DNA of 64,000 nucleotides from an uncultured Thermoguttaceae bacterium (GCA_938084835.1 CALKER010000010.1:124001-188000); one strand, 5' to 3'. Positions 11,728-21,204 are shown, counted from the first letter of the stretch. Notes: generated from the letters alone by a model not told the origin. Made by a program: numbers and translations.

Positions 11728-11894
11728 TTCCGCCGATCAGAATTTCATGTGGGGTGTCGGGGTCGCATGACAATGTCACCACGGCCGAAAAAAAATATGG
11801 CCCTCGGTGCGAGAAAACGCATCTTCCCCTAATTCCCTGTAATAGGCGTAGCGAACGAAGGAATTGAGATTCTTCCCTGGGCATCAAAACACTC

Positions 11895-12842
11895 ATGGGT
11901 GAGCAACTTGCCAACGCAGTGACGATCCTGCTTGTGGCAGCCAGCGCGGGAACGTGGATAATCCTCCTGTTCGTTTGGGCGTCCTCCGGCCGGCTTCTAA
12001 AGTTTGAACCGCGACTTCGTCCACGGTGGAAGTTGAGTGAAGCACTTTTGGTGTTTTTGGTTTTCCACTGGCCTTTCCTGATGGGGGTCGCTTTGGAGCT
12101 GAGAGAAGGATGGGGAGTTTCTCAAACGGTGGTGCCCAATGATGGGCACTGGTCTGAGGATGCCGTCGGCAGCGATGCCCCAAATGGGGAAGAGTTGGGA
12201 CTCCATCCTGTCCTTGTGTTGATCCAATCTGACCCCAGGCCCTCCACATTTGTGGCGTGTCTTCTGATGGTCGCCGTTGTTGCCCCTTTGGCGGAAGAGT
12301 TTGTCTTTCGGTTGGTCCTGTTGGGCTATTTTTTACAACAGGAAAAACGGTGGCGACTGCGTTGGCCTGCCGTGCGGAGTTTTCCCCGCGCGGGTTTTCC
12401 CGTGGCCCTGATTTCGGCGTGGTTTGCAGGTTTGCATGCTCGACGAACAGAGCAGCTCCCCAATCCCGAGGCTATTTGGTCTGGACTTTTGTTCACTAGT
12501 TTTATCGGGCTTCTCGCGGTGGCAACGGTGATAAAGCTTGCGGGCGCAAAGAGCGGGCCATTTTTCGCCAACTTGGGGTTCTCCCGTTCCAGATTTCTCA
12601 CTGATGTCCGATTGGGTGCTATTGGGTTCCTAGCCCTCACACCACCGTTGTCACTCCTCCAGGCCGGACTTATGCCGGTCTTTGCCAAGTGGGGAGTGGT
12701 TCCCGATCCGATCCCAATCTTTGCTTTAAGCGTGGCGCTGGGAGTACTCTTTGCTTCCACGGGTCGGATTACCTCATGCTTAATCCTTCATATGTTGCAC
12801 AATCTGGCTAGCTTTCTGCTGCTTGTTCTCTCTTTAATGTGA
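11895..12842 (+). CDS. CPBP family intramembrane metalloprotease
   Basis: A 315-residue polytopic membrane protein of the CAAX protease/bacteriocin-processing (CPBP, Abi) family, which are glutamate-type intramembrane proteases. The three family motifs are visible: EEFVFR (EExxxR, about residue 134), FAGLH (about residue 176) and HMLHN near the C-terminus (about residue 301). A first transmembrane segment (about residues 8-32) and hydrophobic helices between the motifs fit the fold. Substrate is unknown. The ribosome site is weak. It lies 167 bp after pgsA. Confidence 0.85.
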   Translation: MGEQLANAVTILLVAASAGTWIILLFVWASSGRLLKFEPRLRPRWKLSEALLVFLVFHWPFLMGVALELREGWGVSQTVVPNDGHWSEDAVGSDAPNGEELGLHPVLVLIQSDPRPSTFVACLLMVAVVAPLAEEFVFRLVLLGYFLQQEKRWRLRWPAVRSFPRAGFPVALISAWFAGLHARRTEQLPNPEAIWSGLLFTSFIGLLAVATVIKLAGAKSGPFFANLGFSRSRFLTDVRLGAIGFLALTPPLSLLQAGLMPVFAKWGVVPDPIPIFALSVALGVLFASTGRITSCLILHMLHNLASFLLLVLSLM

Positions 12843-13426
12843 GGGGGAGGTTGACCGAGAAAAGAGTGGGCCGTGAGCCCATAGCCCTCCTGGAGTGTGA
12901 TGATCAGGGGAGCTCGTCTGAGAAACAAGAACCCTCTCCAGATGCCAGGAGCTGGTGGTTTGTCCCACCTGAGCTTTGTTCCGAGTTCCCTTGGCTTAAA
13001 CCAAGAAAGTGTCCCTCACAAATTTAAGCTCTTGCTGTTAGGAGCAGAATTCTCCGATTGGCCTAGGTCGTTTTACAGAGCTCGGTGGAGGAATCACTCA
13101 CATGGGGCGTCTTTTGATCTTAAGGACCGTTTGGGCGGGAGCCTACGCCTTACGGGGTGACTGATTCGTAGCAAATCTCCGGAGAACTCTTTTGGTCTTT
13201 TTGAGAAAAGCACCAAGGGGCGATTCGGGCGCGTCCTCCGGCGGTGCGTTCCCGGGAGTCACAGGAATATGAGCTTTCACGCATCACCTCATTCGGAGTG
13301 CCGCGTAGGCCAAGGGCCTGCAATCCGGGGAGCCAGCCCATGCAGGTAGGTCTCTGCACCTTCACGGAAGGACCGACGATCCACGCCGAAATGCCCCAGG
13401 GAAAGAAAGGGCTCAGCGGCGCGCAA

Positions 13427-13442
13427 GCACAACATGTTGTGC
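13427..13442. repeat. Perfect 16 bp palindrome
   Basis: GCACAACATGTTGTGC reads the same on both strands. Its symmetry and size suit a dimeric repressor operator, but no promoter is visible next to it. Confidence 0.6.
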
Positions 13443-13700
13443 AAGCTTAAGCGTTGTTGGCAAAATATGCCTTTCTCTTGCGAAAGTTTCCGGCAGTGGT
13501 ACACTTTCCCGCATCTTGCTTCCGACCGGTGGGAAAAAAGCCCGGAAGGCAATGGAATCAGCAGAGACGACTTAATGGAGGAGGGAGGGCCAAACCCACG
13601 TATCCCATAAGGCTAAGTCACTCAACTTAGCCGGATCATCGCACCAAGCTCACTGGGCACCTCTTCTTGGGATGCGCGGTTGAGCATTTCCAAGTTCCTT

Positions 13701-13762
13701 CTGTGTAGTGAAACCTGCGATTAGCCTTTGGACCGTTGTGTGTACTTATGTACACTACACAG
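13701..13762. repeat. 10 bp inverted repeat with inner palindrome
   Basis: CTGTGTAGTG (13701-13710) is exactly complementary to CACTACACAG (13753-13762), with 42 bases between. The right arm overlaps a second inverted repeat, GTGTAC-TTAT-GTACAC (13740-13755). It lies about 100 bp upstream of the amidotransferase-like gene, so it could be a leader structure or operator. No U-tract follows, which argues against a terminator. Confidence 0.55.
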
Positions 13763-13858
13763 CTTAACGGGAACTGCCCTCTCTCCGAATTCGGAAGATT
13801 TCCGTGGCCTTGCCGGGTAAGTTCAGGGTAACTGTTTTACGGTCCCAGGAGGTCGGAC

Positions 13859-14605
13859 ATGCGGTACAAGCCGGTTGTTGGTATGAATGCGGAGTTTGTC
13901 GCAGGTCCCCGCGAAAGATCAAGCTATTGTGCCGTGTGGGCGGGGTACTTCGACTGTGTGTTCCAGGCAGGAGGAATTCCCGTAATCTTCCCGCCAATTC
14001 CGGAGCTTGGCGCCGTTCATCAAATGCTCGACCGCGTGGATGCCGTAGTACTTGTTGGCGGAGGTGATCTTGACCCGGTACGTGATGGTTACCATCGGCA
14101 TCCGTCGATGCGTCTCCTCCATCCACGGCGGGAAGACTTCGACCGAATGCTTGCCCAGGCGATTGCCTCCCGCCGCATTCCCGTCTTCGGAATCGGTGCG
14201 GGCATGCAGCTGTTGAACGTTTCCCAGGGGGGCAACCTCATTTATCATATCCCGGAGGAACATCCCGATGCCCTCCCACATTGGGATCCTTCCGATGCCT
14301 ATCATCGCCATGGTCTGCGGGTGGTGCCCGATTCCCTTTTAGGCCGGGTTTACGGGGAAAGTGAAATTCGGGTCAACTCAATGCATCACATGGCGGTCGA
14401 TGAGATCGCGCCTGGCTTCCGCGCCACAGCCTACTCTCCTGACGGCCTGGTTGAGGCGATTGAAAGTACTCGCGAAGACTGGTTTGCCATCGGTACCCAG
14501 TTCCATCCCGAATCGGATAGTGCCTCGGCCTTAGATTTCCGAATTTTCGAGGAATTTGTTGAGGGGGTCAAAAGACGTTCGGCGTCCGTCCGATTGGCCG
14601 CTTAG
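13859..14605 (+). CDS. Class I amidotransferase-like protein (peptidase C26), nucleophile lost
   Basis: A 248-residue protein with the fold of gamma-glutamyl-gamma-aminobutyrate hydrolase (PuuD-like, peptidase C26). Family landmarks are LVGGGDLDP, RREDFDRMLAQAI, the nucleophile elbow region PVFGIGAGMQLLNV, NSMHHMAV and the histidine-glutamate pair QFHPES (His216, Glu218). In active members the elbow reads G-I/V-C-R-G; here residue 113 is glycine (codon GGT), so the catalytic cysteine is missing while His and Glu remain. The ATG has an excellent AGGAGG site. The protein is either a non-hydrolytic binder or uses other chemistry. It stands alone on the plus strand. Confidence 0.85.
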   Translation: MRYKPVVGMNAEFVAGPRERSSYCAVWAGYFDCVFQAGGIPVIFPPIPELGAVHQMLDRVDAVVLVGGGDLDPVRDGYHRHPSMRLLHPRREDFDRMLAQAIASRRIPVFGIGAGMQLLNVSQGGNLIYHIPEEHPDALPHWDPSDAYHRHGLRVVPDSLLGRVYGESEIRVNSMHHMAVDEIAPGFRATAYSPDGLVEAIESTREDWFAIGTQFHPESDSASALDFRIFEEFVEGVKRRSASVRLAA

Positions 14606-14868
14606 TCTCCCGATGAGGCGCCCCGATCTAGAAAATGGCCGTTTGCGGTGTCCTTTGGGTACGCGGAAAGATTAAACCCACTTACCATGGACAAGATGGC
14701 TACCAGGTAGACGGGGCGCCATACCGCTAAAGGTTTAAATAGCTGAACGTTAATGTCCAAGAGCACCTGGGGGCGTACTCGTGCCGGCTACGCAAGTGAC
14801 AACCTCCTACGAGGTCAGACTTGCGGCACCGGGGAGAGGCGAAAGCCAGCTGCCGCAGGACGAGGAAT

Positions 14869-17800
14869 TCATTCCCCACGAATCCAATCCACGGCGAATT
14901 CGGCAGGCACAACTCCGCCGCCGGGATCTAAACGTAAGGCGGTGATCGTTTTTCCGCGCCATAGTGGGTGATTGCCCACGTCAAGAGCATACTCCGCAAA
15001 ATCCCCTCCGGGTGCCACAGCAAAGCGGATCGACTTGGCTTCGTCGAAATCTGGTGAGTCGACAGAGGTCCAAAAAACCTGGGCCACTGGTCCCGCAGTG
15101 GTCTGCATTCTTAACCGGAGAGTCCGGTAGCGGTCCGGAGGGATTCGCAGCATTAGGCGGACGATATATGGGTCAACACCGCTGACCTTTCCCCTGAGCA
15201 GTCCGTCCACGACTGTGATTTCACCAACGTGGTGGGCAGGAACCCAGCCCTCCAACGAGTCTTTAAACTCGAAAGCGATCTCCTCAGATAGTTTGGGAAC
15301 CCTTTGGCGCCGTGTATAAACAGCTGGTAACACCTCCAGCACCACAGGACGATCTGTGGGGATTCGTATTACTAAGTAGGCGTAAGCCGGTTCATACCGC
15401 CAGGCAAAAGTATCTCCGTACTCGGCAAGGGGATCTTCAGGTGCGGGCTGCCCATCAATGAGCACGTCCGTAGGGCGGTCGAGGTTGGTGATGAGGATGC
15501 AGCCTTGTTCCCGCGGGCGAAAACTCGCCCGGAATGACAGCCGGTCCCCACGCCAGTCTAGCTCGGAGATAGTGGCAAGGCTTGTGATGCGGAGTTCTTC
15601 GGGGGGGCGGCCAACGGCCACGGTCCGCGGATCGACATCCCGGCCCATGAGCCGTAGCACAACATCGAGAATTTGCCGTGGAGCAAACACCCAACTGACT
15701 TTCTCGCCGGTGATGGGGCTGATTGCGTCCGGCCACAAAGCAACATTCTCGCCAGCTGGCTCTTGCTGGTAGAGAGCCGAGCGAACAATCCGCTCTGCAA
15801 TATCTCGCCATGGGAGCGATGCGTCATACTCAGCGAGTTTCAGAAGCGAGTCCGCATATCGCAGGCCGTTCCACTGCACAGCTCGTCCAAACCACGCGCC
15901 TTGGAACCAGGTAGCTCCGAACACCGGGATGCTAGCTCCCTGAAGGAACGGCTTTTCTGGATCATCCCAAAGGTAAATAAACGGCAAGCCACGTCTGGCC
16001 CAGCTGACCGCTGCTGAAAGCCATCGCTCTTCCCCACTGAGCTTGTAAGCTTCGAGGAAAGCATCCACGGCGTCGGCTGCTGCCAGCACATCGGGCGTGT
16101 GAACCGGTATCTCCCACACTTGGGCAGCGCGCGGCACACGGAATTTCTCCATCAGGTCAAGCGTGGGAAGCATTGCATGATAAACATCCCAATCTCCCAC
16201 AATCCTTCCATACCGAAGCACCCGGTAAGCGCGAGCGGCACAAGTCCCGACTTCCACAGCACCATGAGGTCCTAGGCGCCGGTAATCCAATCCCTCGAAA
16301 GGACCTGTACCGCGCTGGTCTGCATTGAAGCTCCAGGCCCCTTTTTGGTCCCGGGTTGCAAGTAGCAGGGTCGGCTGCACAGGTCCCGCTAAGTTGAGGT
16401 CGAATCGCCCGGGAAACCGCAAGGAGTCCCACCGAGGAGGGAGCTTCAGATAGGATGCGACAAGTTCGGCACGCGCCCGGCACAAGTTCTGAAGGGTTGG
16501 GTCGTCTAGGATCCACTCGGGCAGCAGTAGGTCCGCAGCAAAATCCGGCGGCCGATCCAACCGGGACAGAATTCCTCCGCCTTTACTCGTCCACCACTTT
16601 TGTTCGCGTTCGTCCCATAAGGAGTGTAAATAGCCCTGCATGCTGAAGGCCACTTCGGCCTCATAGCTTCCGCGTGGAATGGGCCGCATCGGCGGTAAAC
16701 CCACAAGCTTCAGGTATGTTTCGATGGGAAGAAGAGGATCGCTACGAGAACCGTCGGCAATAATCCACCCACTCAGTCGCAGCGTTTGTCCTTCCTGCCA
16801 TCGGTAAGGTTTCTCCGCGACGCGGTGATTCTCAGGGACAAATTCGGGAACAGAAGGCACCATCAAACCCACAAGATGAGCACGGTGGTTGGCAAAGCGA
16901 TCGGGTGAGGCAAACACACAAGCCGGCCGGTCTCTGTACCCGTCCCATTTTTGGTGGACATCCCAAAGGTAGCCTAGGCTGCCGTAGCTGCCGCAAAAGC
17001 TCACCGCGGGAACAGTGATTTTCTGAGGATGGGGTACATAGCGGATCCGGTCCGGATGATCCTCCGCAATGTCCAGGGAATCACTTGACAACTCATCGTC
17101 AACAAGCCACTCCAGCCCTGGGAAAATGGCTTCCCAACGGTCGACCACATAAAGCATTGGGGCATCAAATGCGACCAAATCGACGGGCTTTGTAGATGTT
17201 GCCTCCACCGCCCAGCCGATAAGAGTCTCTTCTGCGGGCACCTGAAAACGAATCAGGAATTTGACGCGACTTTCGGGATCGATCTCCACTTCGTCAACAA
17301 ACACGAGGGAAGCGTATCCGGGGAAGAGCTCGGCGCGGGGTTCACCTCTCGCTGTTAGGACGATTTCCTTCAGGGGTTGGTCTTTTAGCTCAGAGGCACC
17401 CTTAAGCAATAATCGCCCTAACGATGGAATCCACGCGGCCCGATGCCACGGGCCATTGTGTGTCTTCACCTCAAGATACCCGGCCCCAAAACCGTTTGGT
17501 TCACGAACAAACACAACACGGAGATAAGCGTTTCCCAGTAACGCACAAGGCTCCGTTACCAGCGTATGAAGCTTGTCGCTCGGGGGAGGAACGCCGACAG
17601 AGGGCAAAACACGAACAGAACTTTCCAACCGTCCGGGTTCCAAAAGTCCGGGGGCCTGCACGTCTACGGAAACAGGGATGGAACCTGCCCCACCTGGCGC
17701 CTCGAACTCGCAGCTGCCGACCAACTTTCGCGAGGGAGGAAGCTCACTTAAGTGGAGCACCTGCTGCCTTTGGCCTGCCGAAAAGCGAAGAATAATGGGG

Positions 17801-18876
17801 TGAACGATGACGTTACCGGAATTTTCCAATTCACATTCCAAAGTGATCTTTTCGCCGGTGAAACACACAGGTTCGCGCGGGCCAAAGCTACGAATCTTCA
17901 GTTGCTGCCGAATCTCGGCGACTCGCTCGATGGCCGAACCATCCGTTGAGGCACGAATGCGGACCCGGCCTGGCTTGTGACGTGCTCCCAAAATTTTCCA
18001 TCGGACCGGCTGAGGCTCCTTAACTTGCAGGTGGGTCAGTTTATGCCTCGGAGGGTCCACTTGGAGCCACGGAGATGTTTCCGCAGTGATTTCGCACCAA
18101 TCAGCAGTTTGATCCCCAACATTGTTGACTACAACCCGAAGGATACCGACCCGGCCCGGCTGGTCCGGATCTTCCTCCAATAGGGCTTCTCCGAGTGTGA
18201 TTATTGGGCCGACGCTCTCCAGATACGAGAAGTTGTCCACCAGAATTTCCCCCGCGGCGCCCACGATTCGGACAGCGAAGTGCACGTATTTCACATTGGG
18301 ATAATTTGTATAGTCGTAGGCGAGCCGGGCGACATGCCACCTACCGTCACCAATGTGTTCTGTGGGTACCACATAGGTTGCCCGCGGAGCTCCCGTTTTC
18401 TCGACAAGCTGCTCGTTGACGGGAATGACTAAGATGCGAAGCTCGGCGCCGTCCGCAGCAATAGCTTTATAAGCGAACTGTATTCCGCCCTTCAACCGGT
18501 CGATGAGCCCCGGCCTAGGATCCCCAGGCCGATGCGCCCGATTGAGACCAGTTTCCGCGGTATGAGTGTCCCGCGTTCGGACCAGCCGGAGGCTCACTCG
18601 CCCGTCGAATGCATCCGAACTAACAGTGACCGACTGCCCTACCGGTGCCCAGTCAACGGGAAACCCATTTGGCCCTAAAATCTCAAAAGAGCCGTTAGTA
18701 CACTGGTTCTGGGCTAGGAGCTCCGCTCCAGAAAAACTTATTCCAAGCCCGCACAGGAAGGCAGCAAGGACAGCCAGCCTGTATCGAAACTTTCCTGCTC
18801 TCCGTCCCTCCATTGGTGGGAGGAGACTCGCGGTATCCCGTCGAAATTCTTTGAGTGTGTTTTGTGACGCGTTCAT
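14869..18876 (-). CDS. Large secreted multidomain protein, carbohydrate-active enzyme-like
   Basis: I do not recognise an exact family. The 1335-residue product has a signal-peptide-like segment near residues 30-57 (YRLAVLAAFLCGLGISFSG). An N-terminal jelly-roll/CBM-like domain follows (starting CTNGSFEILGPNG), then two Ig-like or CARDB-like beta domains, and a large beta-sandwich. A helical region (about 780-1130) resembles six-hairpin glycosidase barrels, with repeated W/Y-rich helices. A final beta domain ends in LDPGGGVVPAEFAVDWIRGE, a C-terminal pattern I associate with planctomycete and verrucomicrobial polysaccharide enzymes. The start is uncertain: ATG at 18876 is preferred, with another ATG at 18813. 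No catalytic residues can be named. It is 350 bp downstream of the PEP-CTERM gene, same strand. Confidence 0.7.
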   Translation of the reverse strand: MNASQNTLKEFRRDTASLLPPMEGRRAGKFRYRLAVLAAFLCGLGISFSGAELLAQNQCTNGSFEILGPNGFPVDWAPVGQSVTVSSDAFDGRVSLRLVRTRDTHTAETGLNRAHRPGDPRPGLIDRLKGGIQFAYKAIAADGAELRILVIPVNEQLVEKTGAPRATYVVPTEHIGDGRWHVARLAYDYTNYPNVKYVHFAVRIVGAAGEILVDNFSYLESVGPIITLGEALLEEDPDQPGRVGILRVVVNNVGDQTADWCEITAETSPWLQVDPPRHKLTHLQVKEPQPVRWKILGARHKPGRVRIRASTDGSAIERVAEIRQQLKIRSFGPREPVCFTGEKITLECELENSGNVIVHPIILRFSAGQRQQVLHLSELPPSRKLVGSCEFEAPGGAGSIPVSVDVQAPGLLEPGRLESSVRVLPSVGVPPPSDKLHTLVTEPCALLGNAYLRVVFVREPNGFGAGYLEVKTHNGPWHRAAWIPSLGRLLLKGASELKDQPLKEIVLTARGEPRAELFPGYASLVFVDEVEIDPESRVKFLIRFQVPAEETLIGWAVEATSTKPVDLVAFDAPMLYVVDRWEAIFPGLEWLVDDELSSDSLDIAEDHPDRIRYVPHPQKITVPAVSFCGSYGSLGYLWDVHQKWDGYRDRPACVFASPDRFANHRAHLVGLMVPSVPEFVPENHRVAEKPYRWQEGQTLRLSGWIIADGSRSDPLLPIETYLKLVGLPPMRPIPRGSYEAEVAFSMQGYLHSLWDEREQKWWTSKGGGILSRLDRPPDFAADLLLPEWILDDPTLQNLCRARAELVASYLKLPPRWDSLRFPGRFDLNLAGPVQPTLLLATRDQKGAWSFNADQRGTGPFEGLDYRRLGPHGAVEVGTCAARAYRVLRYGRIVGDWDVYHAMLPTLDLMEKFRVPRAAQVWEIPVHTPDVLAAADAVDAFLEAYKLSGEERWLSAAVSWARRGLPFIYLWDDPEKPFLQGASIPVFGATWFQGAWFGRAVQWNGLRYADSLLKLAEYDASLPWRDIAERIVRSALYQQEPAGENVALWPDAISPITGEKVSWVFAPRQILDVVLRLMGRDVDPRTVAVGRPPEELRITSLATISELDWRGDRLSFRASFRPREQGCILITNLDRPTDVLIDGQPAPEDPLAEYGDTFAWRYEPAYAYLVIRIPTDRPVVLEVLPAVYTRRQRVPKLSEEIAFEFKDSLEGWVPAHHVGEITVVDGLLRGKVSGVDPYIVRLMLRIPPDRYRTLRLRMQTTAGPVAQVFWTSVDSPDFDEAKSIRFAVAPGGDFAEYALDVGNHPLWRGKTITALRLDPGGGVVPAEFAVDWIRGE

Positions 18877-19226
18877 CTTGCGATTATCCGAAGATCTTTG
18901 TGCTTTGGGATCAAAACGTGAACAAAAACCAGGACCATGTCGCCGTGGCAAATGTCACTGCCACGGGGGTATCAGTCACATCGGTCACGGTATAAGGGAG
19001 GACGAATCTTAAGGATTAGTTTATCCCCCGCGGCGCCAAAAGCAAATTAAGTTAGCTGCTATGAACGTCCCCATCGCGATGGGAGGTTAGTCCCCCACGG
19101 CTACCAGCTCACTTCAGGGAGACAGACTAGATTGAATAAAACGGCGAAGTGATCACGTGACAGCAAGAGTGCCGTCGCTCGACCTGAGGTGCTTGAAGGC
19201 CCGGCGGACTTTTATGTGCTCTAGAT
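18877..19226. other. Intergenic region upstream of the 1335-residue protein gene
   Basis: No gene, repeat or clear promoter is visible. Confidence 0.5.
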
Positions 19227-20183
19227 TCAACCGGCGGCTGCGATCGGTGTGCAAGTTCGGGGACTTTTCCGCCGGCGTAAAGCCCAGGCGGTCAAACCAA
19301 GGCCCAGAAGTGCCATCCACGAGGAAGGTTCCGGCACGACGTTCACGAGAACAGTACCCCGATCGGTGTACCAGGCCGCTACTCCTTCTTCGGGCTTTAC
19401 CCGTCGGAGGCTCACGTTCATAAAGTCCCGCAGACTAAATTCGAATTGGGAAAGGGAAACGCGTTGGGATGGTTCGTCAAAAAGTGGCTCAAACCAGTTA
19501 ATATCTACACCAGGCCCGGTCGCCAGCGGGCTTAGGCCGAAGAATTCGTAGGCGTGTCCGGTCCCGGGATTCGGGTCTTGCATGAAGTAAAAGTCTTGCG
19601 GATCAACAATGCCGAAAGCAGCGATGAACCGAGAATTATTGTTCAATTCGTTTATCGCATTGTCTAGCAACGTTTTATTGGCAGCAGTGTCGTCGGCCAA
19701 ACTCTTCAAGTAGTTGGTACTGTTATAGGGTATTTGCAGCTCGACAATGGCAGCCATGGCAGAATCCGGCACATTATGCGTGTTAAGAAGCTTTGCTACG
19801 CTATAGCCGGTCAGGGTCGTATACACGTAGTCATAGCCGGAGAGTGTGAAGGGTCCAAAAGGTCCCTGAAAAGTCCTGGTGGCTGCGCTAGCCCGCGTGA
19901 CAGAAAACACAAGCCATGCCGAGCGATCCACATTAACGGTCTCACCATTGATTGTTAAAGTGTCAAATGCTGATATTCCGTACATCACGTTGCCAATCAC
20001 TCCCGGCTCTCCCTGGTTGGCGAGCTCCAAACGCCAGCTACGATCCTGAAGCGCGTCATTCGTATTATTTGGCGGGCTAAGAAGGTGGCTAATCACGTTC
20101 GCCCGTGCCTTTTCCGCTGCAAGGTAGCACGTGATCGCTGTCGAAAAGAGCACGACAGCACGAAGGGCCATTTTAATTCTCAT
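19227..20183 (-). CDS. PEP-CTERM sorting domain protein
   Basis: A 318-residue exported protein of unknown function. It begins with a signal peptide (MRIKMALRAVVLFSTAITCYLAAEKARA pattern, cleavage near residue 27) and ends with a PEP-CTERM tail: VPEPSSW, a hydrophobic helix, then an RRRK stop-transfer cluster, followed by a further 12 residues. Exosortase would recognise this tail and anchor or release the protein at the cell surface; no exosortase gene is in the window. The middle is beta-rich and Asn/Tyr-rich with no motif I recognise. The ATG at 20183 follows GAAGGGGGAGC, better than a start 20 codons upstream. Confidence 0.88.
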   Translation of the reverse strand: MRIKMALRAVVLFSTAITCYLAAEKARANVISHLLSPPNNTNDALQDRSWRLELANQGEPGVIGNVMYGISAFDTLTINGETVNVDRSAWLVFSVTRASAATRTFQGPFGPFTLSGYDYVYTTLTGYSVAKLLNTHNVPDSAMAAIVELQIPYNSTNYLKSLADDTAANKTLLDNAINELNNNSRFIAAFGIVDPQDFYFMQDPNPGTGHAYEFFGLSPLATGPGVDINWFEPLFDEPSQRVSLSQFEFSLRDFMNVSLRRVKPEEGVAAWYTDRGTVLVNVVPEPSSWMALLGLGLTAWALRRRKSPRTCTPIAAAG

Positions 20184-20735
20184 GGGTGCTCCCCCTTCAC
20201 ATGATGTCGCTGGCACACAAATCCGTAAATTTTTTGTGAGCATAAACTATTGATCGTTAACATGACCGGCCAATATGGAGAGCTACGTATCAATACCCCC
20301 AAGTGGGCCGGTAAAAATAGAAAGAGCCTTCTCCCTTTGGGAGGCCTGCTCCATTGTCGTGTGCGGAAATGTTCATTCGACACTGAAGCAAACCCTCTTC
20401 CAAGTGATTGCCTTCGTTGATGTTCGCCCTCTTCTTTCCAAAGCTAATTACCTTCGAGCATTGATCAACGCCTCGCCCTGGCCTAGGACGTGCGAGGAGG
20501 GCTCCTGAGTAAAAACCTGGCCGAAATAATCCGCAGAGCCGGTATCGACGGAACTTAGCCAAGCATGCGCAGCAGCGCGGAGTGCTGCGGCTGACGCGAT
20601 TTGTTCCACTGAGTTGGAACTCCCAAAAACTATTCGGGGTCGTAGGGGACCACCCTCCAGGGATGGGTTTTGAGGCTTTCAGAGAAGCTAGGTCTTCGAA
20701 AGGCCATCCCCCCTTACAGAGGGGTAACCTTCGTC

Positions 20736-20762
20736 TTGCTTTTTAAGCCAAAGTGTTATATT
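20736..20762 (+). promoter_or_regulatory. Possible sigma-70 promoter for the structured RNA
   Basis: TTGCTT (20736-20741) and TATATT (20757-20762) are separated by 15 bp, slightly short of the ideal 17. Initiation would be expected near 20769, just before the hairpin-rich segment. Confidence 0.35.
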
Positions 20763-20768
20763 TTCCCG

Positions 20769-20940
20769 GGTTAAAAGGAGCTCGGAGTTCGTGAGCGACA
20801 TTTAGGTGGGTATTGAGCCCGCCCAGGAAAGCCTCCCCGTATGTTTCGGAGGGACTACATAGCACTCCCCCAACGGGTGCCGAGGGAGGAAGCTTCCCCC
20901 TATCTTCGGAGGATCGCGGAGGAACTGCCTACCCTGGGTG
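20769..20940 (+). ncRNA. Candidate structured RNA or purE leader
   Basis: A dense set of complementary segments. GGTGGG/CCCGCC (20805-20810 with 20818-20823) competes with a seven-pair outer stem GCCCAGG/CCTGGGT (20821-20827 with 20933-20939). CCTCC (20832-20836) can pair with the nearby GGAGG at 20848-20852 or with GGAGG at 20918-20922. GCACTC/GGGTGC (20862-20867 with 20875-20880) forms an apical hairpin. A 23-24 base segment (20829-20852) recurs in diverged form at 20890-20912. I could not match it to RNase P, tmRNA, SRP RNA or a riboswitch class by eye; a 6S-like rod is conceivable. Strand is inferred from the promoter-like pair and the purE direction. Confidence 0.35.
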
Positions 20941-21067
20941 ACATAAATAAGGTCATGTTAACTTACTGAAAGCTGCAATTGTACGAAAGAAAGTTTGGGA
21001 GGTCGTTTTTGAATACTTGCAGGGAGATGCCTTTACCTGCTGAAAGTTTCCGGTGGTTGCAAAAACG

Positions 21068-21098
21068 AGGTTATCTGTTGCTAAAGCTAGGTTATCTG
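21068..21098. repeat. Direct repeat with 21 bp period
   Basis: AGGTTATCTG occurs at 21068-21077 and again at 21089-21098, exactly 21 bp apart. Confidence 0.7.
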
Positions 21099-21204
21099 CA
21101 TGGCCTTAGCGAGCCGGTTAGGATATTCGCTTCGCGATTTCCGATTTGAAGTGTTGTGTTGCAGCCACATTTCACGGCGTGATAGGTTTGGCAAGAACGG
21201 GTTT

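Larger units (their letters stand above)
12843..13858. other. Gene-free stretch with palindromic sites
   Basis: About 1 kb without a credible gene. It holds a perfect 16 bp palindrome (13427-13442) and a perfect 10 bp inverted repeat (13701-13710 / 13753-13762), listed separately, both upstream of the amidotransferase-like gene. Confidence 0.6.

Noticed and set aside
14617..14720. Nine-base inverted repeat GGCGCCCCG/CGGGGCGCC
   Set aside because: Arms are 86 bases apart and built around a short GC palindrome, so chance is likely.
20275..20508. 77-codon frame starting with ATG upstream of the RNA candidate
   Set aside because: No ribosome site and no protein-like pattern; the region is hairpin-rich and better explained as non-coding.
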